Assembly: GCA_964566545.1 (NCBI GenBank) | Contig: CAZMIX010000031.1 | Span: 1-27,926, forward strand | Direction of reading: 5' to 3' | DNA length: 27,926 nt | Origin: JAEYFP01 sp964566545 | GTDB lineage: Bacteria > Bacillota > Clostridia > Lachnospirales > Lachnospiraceae | Shown: positions 22,926 through 27,926 of the stretch, piece after piece | Layout: each line of letters starts with the position of its first letter | How positions within the stretch are numbered: the stretch's first letter is position 1 | Position numbers and translations under genes: made by a program | The notes under the pieces: model-generated | Database searches by the model: none | The model's input: the letters and a program-made list of their open reading frames with translations, nothing else | What the model was told of the DNA's origin: nothing

Positions 22926-23669
22926 ATGTATCAGTTTTTTGTAGATCAGGGTCAAATTACCCAAAATGACATTACCATCATCGGTTCCGATGTCAATCAT
23001 ATCAAGCAGGTGCTTCGTATGCGGGTTGGTGAGGAACTGTCGGTTGTGACAAAGGGTGAGGACAAGGAATACCGCTGCGAGATCGTTGCTTTTGAAGAGA
23101 ATGCGGTATTATGTAGGCTGCGGTTTATCAAGGAAGAGGGTGTGGAGCTATCAAGTCGGATTTATTTGTTCCAGGGGCTGCCCAAAAGCGACAAGATGGA
23201 GTTGATTGTTCAAAAAGCAGTGGAACTTGGCGCTTTCCAGATCATACCGGTGCAGACGAGACGTGCGGTTGTTAAGCTTGACCCTAAGAAGGAAGCTGCG
23301 CGAGTGGCAAGATGGAATGCGATTGCCGAAGCTGCCGCAAAGCAGGCAAAACGCCGGATCATACCGGAAGTGATACCGGTCATGACGATGAAGGAGGCGG
23401 CAGACTACTGCCGCAGTTTTGAAGTGAAGCTGATTCCATATGAGTTGTCAGATCAAAGCGGCATGCGCGAGACGCGCGGCCAAATTGCACAGATTAAGCA
23501 GGGACAGCAGGTGGCGGTTTTTATTGGCCCTGAGGGTGGCTTTGACGAGGACGAAATAGAGCTTGCGATCAAAGCGGGTATTGTACCGATTACGCTCGGC
23601 AGACGGATTTTGCGTACCGAGACTGCGGGCTTTACTGTTCTGGCATGGCTCGTGTATCAGTTAGAATAA
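22926..23669 (+). CDS. rsmE: 16S rRNA (uracil(1498)-N(3))-methyltransferase
   Basis: RsmE (247 residues) is a SPOUT-class methyltransferase that methylates N3 of U1498 in 16S rRNA. The N-terminal PUA-like domain includes DVNHIKQVLRMRVGE (22-36). The trefoil-knot domain has FQGLPKSDKMELIVQKAVELG (82-102), the AdoMet-binding loop GPEGGFDEDE (201-210) and LGRRILRTETA (224-234). Length is normal. The RBS region GGGAGGAAATCGGAGAAG precedes ATG 22926. It is co-transcribed with prmA, an arrangement conserved in Firmicutes. Confidence 0.96.
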   Translation: MYQFFVDQGQITQNDITIIGSDVNHIKQVLRMRVGEELSVVTKGEDKEYRCEIVAFEENAVLCRLRFIKEEGVELSSRIYLFQGLPKSDKMELIVQKAVELGAFQIIPVQTRRAVVKLDPKKEAARVARWNAIAEAAAKQAKRRIIPEVIPVMTMKEAADYCRSFEVKLIPYELSDQSGMRETRGQIAQIKQGQQVAVFIGPEGGFDEDEIELAIKAGIVPITLGRRILRTETAGFTVLAWLVYQLE

Positions 23670-23698
23670 TAATCTTATGGAAGGAAATAAAATAAACA

Positions 23699-24871
23699 AT
23701 GCAGGTTTATTTGGATAATTCAGCTACGACAAGATGCTTTGAAAGCGTCAGGGAGTTGATGAATACCGTGATGGCGGAGGCGTATGGTAATCCGTCCAGC
23801 ATGCACCGCGTGGGTATTGAGGCGGAAAACTACATGAAGCATGCGAAGGAAGTATTAGCCGGAAATCTCAAGGTGCAGGAAAAGGAGCTCTTGTTTACGT
23901 CAGGGGGTACGGAATCGGACAATCTGGCGATTATCGGTTGTGCGATGGCGAATCGGCGCGCGGGTACGCATTTGATTACAACAAAAATTGAGCATCCGGC
24001 CGTTTTAGAGCCGATGAGATATTTGGAGAAGCAGGGCTTTCGTGTAACTTATCTGGATGTGGATGAAAGCGGCCGAGTCCGTCTTCCTGATTTGGAACAG
24101 GCACTTTGTGAGGATACGATCCTTGTTTCAATCATGCATGTCAATAATGAAATTGGTTCTCTCCAGCCTATTGAGGAAGTGGGAAGCCTGATCAGACGAT
24201 ACAAAAAGGATATTCTGTTTCATGTGGATGCGGTGCAGGGCTATGGAAAGTTTCTCCTTCACCCGAAACGGATGAAAATCGATCTGCTTTCGATTAGCGG
24301 ACATAAAATCCACGGGCCGAAGGGTGTCGGTATCTTATATGTGAATGAAGCAGTAAAAATCCAGCCGGTTCTGTTTGGCGGCGGACAGCAGAAGGGTCTG
24401 CGCTCCGGAACGGAAAATGTGCCCGGCATAGCGGGAATCGCACGAGCTGCGGAGGAGCTTTATGCGGATTTTGCGGATAAAATGGCGCGCCTCTATAAAC
24501 TAAAAAAATATTTTATTGAACAACTTTTGGAATTAGAAGGCGTGTCGGTGAATGGGTTGCCGCCTGAAGGCGCCGCCGCCGTTAAAGAAACAGCACCGCA
24601 CGTGGTCAGTGCATCTGTTGCGGGTATCCGTGCCGAGGTGCTGCTGCATTCGCTTGAGGACAGAGAGATCTATATTTCCTCCGGTTCGGCATGCGCTTCC
24701 AACAAGCGGGCTGTCAGCGAGACGCTAAAAGCCATCGGACTGAACAGGGATTTGCTTGAATCGACGGTTCGTTTTAGCTTCTCCGTGGAGACGACTAAGG
24801 AGGAACTGGACTATACGATTGCAGCCTTAAGAGAGTTGCTGCCGCTGCTCAGAAGATATACAAGGCACTAA
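23699..24871 (+). CDS. Cysteine desulfurase (NifS/IscS family), partner of ThiI
   Basis: This 390-residue PLP enzyme takes sulfur from cysteine as a persulfide. Key residues are visible: YLDNSATT near the start, SGGTESDN (68-75), the EHPAV loop (98-102), HVDAVQ (175-180), PLP lysine K203 in SGHKIHGPKG, and the catalytic cysteine C332 in SSGSACAS. The short loop around Cys332 suits direct sulfur transfer to ThiI, which is encoded 50 bases downstream. The pair would supply sulfur for 4-thiouridine in tRNA, as NifZ and ThiI do in Bacillus. A broader role in Fe-S assembly cannot be excluded, but no IscU gene is nearby. The RBS AAGGAAA is a little weak. Confidence 0.94.
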   Translation: MQVYLDNSATTRCFESVRELMNTVMAEAYGNPSSMHRVGIEAENYMKHAKEVLAGNLKVQEKELLFTSGGTESDNLAIIGCAMANRRAGTHLITTKIEHPAVLEPMRYLEKQGFRVTYLDVDESGRVRLPDLEQALCEDTILVSIMHVNNEIGSLQPIEEVGSLIRRYKKDILFHVDAVQGYGKFLLHPKRMKIDLLSISGHKIHGPKGVGILYVNEAVKIQPVLFGGGQQKGLRSGTENVPGIAGIARAAEELYADFADKMARLYKLKKYFIEQLLELEGVSVNGLPPEGAAAVKETAPHVVSASVAGIRAEVLLHSLEDREIYISSGSACASNKRAVSETLKAIGLNRDLLESTVRFSFSVETTKEELDYTIAALRELLPLLRRYTRH

Positions 24872-24877
24872 ACAGGC

Positions 24878-24894
24878 TGCGCCATACGGGCGCA
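24878..24894. repeat. Small hairpin between the cysteine desulfurase gene and thiI
   Basis: TGCGCC (24878-24883) and GGCGCA (24889-24894) are perfect reverse complements around ATACG. There is no T-run, so it is not a terminator. It may tune mRNA processing or relative expression of the two genes. Confidence 0.4.
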
Positions 24895-24921
24895 AAATGA
24901 TACGGGAAAGAGGATAAGAAA

Positions 24922-26103
24922 ATGAAGAATTCGGCATTTTTAATTAAGTATGCGGAAATTGGTATTAAGGGGAAAAATCGATACTTGTTTGAGGATGCGC
25001 TCGTGAAGCAGATACGGCATGCTCTTAAAAAGGTAGAGGGCACTTTCTCAGTGACAAAAACGCAGGGAAGGATTTATATTGAATGCTTAAGCGAATATGA
25101 CTTTGATGAGACGGTTGCAAAATTGCAGTGCGTGTTTGGCATTACAGGTATCTGCCCTGTCGTGCATGTAGAGGACAACGGTTACGAGCAGCTTGCGGTC
25201 GATGTCGTTAAATATATAGAAGACACCTACCCGGATAAGAACGAGACGTTCAAAGTGAATGCGAGGCGCGCGAGAAAGAATTATCCGATGGATTCGATGG
25301 AACTGAACCGGGAGCTCGGCGGTGTGATTTTAGAAGCGTTTTCCGAAATGAAGGTGGATGTGCATAATCCGGATATTTTACTGACAGTGGAAATTCGCGA
25401 AAAAATATATATTTATTCAAAAATGATCCCGGGGCCGGGCGGTATGCCAGTCGGCACAAACGGAAAAGCGATGCTGCTGCTGTCGGGAGGAATTGATTCT
25501 CCGGTGGCCGGCTATATGATTTCTAAGAGAGGCGTCAAGCTTGATGCGGTTTACTTTCATGCGCCGCCTTATACGAGCGAACGCGCAAAGCAGAAGGTCG
25601 TGGATTTAGCAAAAATCGTATCAAAATATGCGGGAACGATTTATCTGCATGTGATCAATTTTACGGATATTCAGCTCTATATTTATGAAAAGTGTCCGCA
25701 CGAGGAATTGACGATCATTATGCGCCGTTACATGATGAAGATCGCGGAGCACATTGCGAATGAAACCGACTGCCTCGGCCTGATTACGGGAGAGAGCATC
25801 GGACAGGTAGCCAGCCAGACGATGCAGTCGCTGGCTGCGACGAACGAGGTTTGCACGATGCCGGTATATAGACCGCTCATCGGCTTTGATAAGCAGGAAA
25901 TTATCAAAATATCTGATAAGATCGGCACCTATGAGACCTCAATCCAGCCATTTGAAGACTGCTGTACGATCTTTGTTGCAAAGCATCCGGTTACCAAGCC
26001 GAATATTAATATAATCAAGCGTTCCGAACGCAAGCTCGAGGAACAGATAGACGAGCTGTTTAAAAGAGCAATTGAAACGAAAGAATTACTGATTGTGGAA
26101 TAG
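24922..26103 (+). CDS. thiI: tRNA 4-thiouridine synthetase ThiI
   Basis: ThiI (393 residues) adenylates U8 of tRNA and replaces its oxygen with sulfur. The N-terminal ferredoxin-like part (KYAEIGIKGKNR, 9-20) and THUMP domain (about 60-165) bind tRNA. The PP-loop pyrophosphatase motif is LSGGIDSPVAGY (187-198). The catalytic cysteine region is EDCCTIF with C347/C348, corresponding to Cys344 of E. coli. The C-terminal rhodanese domain of the E. coli enzyme is missing, as in most Gram-positive ThiI proteins, so sulfur must be delivered by the cysteine desulfurase next door. The start at 24922 is preceded by GAAAGAGGA. Confidence 0.96.
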   Translation: MKNSAFLIKYAEIGIKGKNRYLFEDALVKQIRHALKKVEGTFSVTKTQGRIYIECLSEYDFDETVAKLQCVFGITGICPVVHVEDNGYEQLAVDVVKYIEDTYPDKNETFKVNARRARKNYPMDSMELNRELGGVILEAFSEMKVDVHNPDILLTVEIREKIYIYSKMIPGPGGMPVGTNGKAMLLLSGGIDSPVAGYMISKRGVKLDAVYFHAPPYTSERAKQKVVDLAKIVSKYAGTIYLHVINFTDIQLYIYEKCPHEELTIIMRRYMMKIAEHIANETDCLGLITGESIGQVASQTMQSLAATNEVCTMPVYRPLIGFDKQEIIKISDKIGTYETSIQPFEDCCTIFVAKHPVTKPNINIIKRSERKLEEQIDELFKRAIETKELLIVE

Positions 26104-26117
26104 CAGGTTAGGAGCAG

Positions 26118-27833
26118 ATGGAGAAGTTGCGGATCAAAAAGACAGAAAAACAGGCGGAAGCGACAAATTTGTGTACTTGTGAATACCGGATATTGTTTTT
26201 GATTGGGTGTGCCCTCGGTCTGCTTTGCTTTGTCCTCGTTTATGGGGTACGCGTGCTTGACGTTACCTACGACGCATGGCTGCTAAATGGAGACATGGAT
26301 TTGCGGCAGCATTATATCGGCTGGTGCCATTTTCGGATGGATGCTTGGCAATTTCCGATAGGGCTGATTTACTCCCTTTCCTACCCGACCGATATGTCTG
26401 TCATCTTTACGGATTCGATTCCTTTATTTGCTGTGCCATTTAAACTATTTGCGGGTTTGCTGCCGGAAAGATTTCAGTACTTTGGTCTATTTGGGCTCTT
26501 GTCATTTGCTTTGCAGGGTGGGCTGTCTGTGCTGTTGGTCAGGCGTTTTTCCGATAAAAAATGGCTTTGTATTGCTTCAGCGCCCTTCTTTATCCTGGCC
26601 TTTCCTGTGCTGCAGCGAATGTATTATCATACTGCGCTTGGCGCACAATGGATTCTTTTGCTGGCGCTGCTCCTTTGGTTCTATCAGGACAGTGCGGACA
26701 GTCTTTTGAAAAGGTGCTTGGTATGGGCGGGGATGGGGTTTTTATGCGTTTCCATTCATTCTTATTTTCTTCCGATGGTCGGATTGATTCTCCTTGCGTC
26801 CTTAGCGGAACGATGGATGGTCCGGAAACAGTCGGGTGGGGCAGTCGGCAGACCTATACAGGAATCCATCTTGCCGATTTTTTCCTATTGTTTCGCGGCG
26901 CTTGTCATGCTTTTTGTACTAGGCGCATTTTACGGAAAAACCTCTGCCGTCGGGGAAGGGCTTGGCAGCTTTAGCAGCAATTTAAATACGTTTATCAACT
27001 CGCTGGGCGAAGGCAGGATTTTTCATGCGATGCCGCTCTATTATGATTTTCAGTATGAAGGATCGGGATATCTCGGCGCCGGAATATTGCTGCTGCTGTG
27101 TGCGCTGGGAATTCTATTTATAAAAAAGGCGATCACAAAGCTTGAAATTCGGAAATTCTTTATTGTGCATGAGAGGATTGCGATTCTCCTGCTTTTATTT
27201 GTCGTGTTCTGTATACTGTCTGTTTTTCCGATCGTTGCCTGGAACGATACAAAGCTGTTTGGCGTACCATATCCGTCTTTCGTCAGAAAAACGCTGAGTA
27301 TTTTTCGCTCGAACGGACGATTTATTTGGACAGCAGTCTATCTTCTGATGCTGAGTGCGGTCGTTTTTACAGATCGGTATTTCTCGCCGCGCCTGTCGCG
27401 GATTATGATTGCTTTCGCACTATTACTTCAGCTATTTGACCTATCGGGCATGATCAAAGAAAAACAGGACTATTTTAACACGCGCCAGACCTATGAGACA
27501 ATGTGGGATGCGGAGGAGCTGGAAGAGTTGCTGCAGAACTATAAGGAATTTGTCTTTCTTTACAACGAAAATGATATTCTTATGGAGACGGCCTACTATG
27601 CTTATCTGCATGAGATGCGGCTAAATAATTATTATTATGCGAGAGATATCGCCGCCGCAGTTGAAAAAAATATTTCTCGATGGAAGGAAGAGCTGAAGTC
27701 GGGCATTGTAAAGGAGCGGACAATTTATATTTTTCTGGAAGAGGGCTTTGATGAGGCGGATTATAAGGGAATGGACTTTTATTATGTGAATGGACATATA
27801 ATAGGCACAAAAAAAGGACAACTGCCCTTTTGA
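26118..27833 (+). CDS. DUF6311-like polytopic membrane protein, possible GT-C glycosyltransferase
   Basis: This 571-residue integral membrane protein has about ten hydrophobic segments between residues 27 and 450, then a soluble C-terminus of roughly 110 residues with many Tyr, Glu and Asn. After the first helix comes DMDLRQHYIGWCHFRMDAWQFPIG (in two parts: DMDLRQHYIGW and HFRMDAWQFPIG). It is typical of DUF6311 proteins and places an acidic residue in the first outer loop, as in GT-C glycosyltransferases. Such enzymes use polyprenyl-phosphate sugars, the kind of product expected from the GT2 gene at 2659. No substrate can be assigned. ATG 26118 lies 14 bases after thiI; AGGAG sits only 3 bases upstream, an unusually close RBS. 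Confidence 0.72.
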   Translation: MEKLRIKKTEKQAEATNLCTCEYRILFLIGCALGLLCFVLVYGVRVLDVTYDAWLLNGDMDLRQHYIGWCHFRMDAWQFPIGLIYSLSYPTDMSVIFTDSIPLFAVPFKLFAGLLPERFQYFGLFGLLSFALQGGLSVLLVRRFSDKKWLCIASAPFFILAFPVLQRMYYHTALGAQWILLLALLLWFYQDSADSLLKRCLVWAGMGFLCVSIHSYFLPMVGLILLASLAERWMVRKQSGGAVGRPIQESILPIFSYCFAALVMLFVLGAFYGKTSAVGEGLGSFSSNLNTFINSLGEGRIFHAMPLYYDFQYEGSGYLGAGILLLLCALGILFIKKAITKLEIRKFFIVHERIAILLLLFVVFCILSVFPIVAWNDTKLFGVPYPSFVRKTLSIFRSNGRFIWTAVYLLMLSAVVFTDRYFSPRLSRIMIAFALLLQLFDLSGMIKEKQDYFNTRQTYETMWDAEELEELLQNYKEFVFLYNENDILMETAYYAYLHEMRLNNYYYARDIAAAVEKNISRWKEELKSGIVKERTIYIFLEEGFDEADYKGMDFYYVNGHIIGTKKGQLPF

Positions 27834-27853
27834 CAAATGCCCTTTGGTTGTCT
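27809..27853 (-). terminator. Rho-independent terminator for the convergent minus-strand gene
   Basis: On the minus strand AGACAAC (27853-27847) pairs with GTTGTCC (27822-27816), and seven T residues follow (27815-27809). The T-run lies inside the end of the DUF6311-like gene on the other strand, where it encodes the Lys pair. The plus-strand reading has no T-run, so it mainly serves the minus-strand gene. Confidence 0.65.
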
Positions 27854-27867
27854 TAATTGTACGAAAC

Positions 27868-27926
27868 TTAGATCATGTACGGCTTAATAACAGCCAAAAC
27901 GTCCTCTGCATTGTCTTCAGCATGGA
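27868..27926 (-). CDS. C-terminal fragment of a convergent gene
   Basis: Reading inward from the right edge on the minus strand, one frame stays open and ends in TAA at 27870-27868. The last 18 residues are HAEDNAEDVLAVIKPYMI. The composition looks protein-like, and the terminator lies 15 bases beyond the stop. The rest of the gene is outside the window, so no family can be named. Confidence 0.5.
   Translation of the reverse strand, partial: HAEDNAEDVLAVIKPYMI

Noticed and set aside
1..27926. tRNA, rRNA, insertion sequences, phage genes or attachment sites
   Set aside because: No tRNA-like cloverleaf, transposase, integrase or flanking direct repeats were recognised by eye; a covariance-model scan would be decisive for RNA genes.

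Overview
The window reads as chromosomal DNA of a Gram-positive, low-to-mid GC anaerobe of the class Clostridia, most likely a Lachnospiraceae member. The signs are an hrcA-grpE-dnaK-dnaJ heat-shock operon under a perfect CIRCE operator, prmA-rsmE close behind it, a ThiI without rhodanese domain paired with a cysteine desulfurase, a DUF6465-type Lys/Ala-rich protein, and an FtsX-type permease with long heptad-repeat arms. This taxonomic call is inference from gene content; no rRNA or tRNA gene is visible.

Layout. (1) 1-1236: a perfect 13-bp palindrome, a GNAT acetyltransferase with an N-terminal extension, and its terminator. (2) 1237-2526: the beta subunit of a sodium-translocating decarboxylase, followed by a 46-codon OadG-like membrane peptide. 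No alpha subunit or biotin carrier is in view. (3) 2527-2658: a leader with an extended -10 promoter and tandem, partly mutually exclusive hairpins. (4) 2659-9160: a seven-gene operon for a heptose-containing glycan. It encodes a polyprenyl-phosphate-type GT2 glycosyltransferase, a four-helix membrane protein with a degenerate GGDEF domain, an NAD-dependent sugar epimerase/dehydratase, HddA, an HddC-GmhB fusion, GmhA and a small transaldolase. The last four could convert central metabolites to sedoheptulose-7-phosphate and then to nucleotide-activated (predicted GDP) D-glycero-D-manno-heptose. (5) 9211-9720: a DUF6465 protein with its own strong promoter and terminator. (6) 9802-14193: an ABC ATPase and a 1214-residue FtsX-type permease. 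(7) 14233-19190: the CIRCE-controlled heat-shock operon. (8) 19240-20625: a DUF3048 (YerB-like) lipoprotein, convergent with a minus-strand mannose-1-phosphate guanylyltransferase (20644-21714). (9) 21929-27833: prmA, rsmE, cysteine desulfurase, thiI and a DUF6311-like polytopic membrane protein. The right edge carries the C-terminus and terminator of a convergent minus-strand gene.

The most interesting part is region 4. It combines substrate supply, sugar activation, lipid-linked transfer and a putative nucleotide-sensing membrane protein in one operon. The degenerate GGDEF protein has lost the catalytic signature but keeps an RxxD sequence close to where the c-di-GMP inhibitory site normally lies. 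With its four membrane helices it recalls the PelD exopolysaccharide receptor, without being part of a pel operon. Most of the remaining genes are ordinary housekeeping genes.
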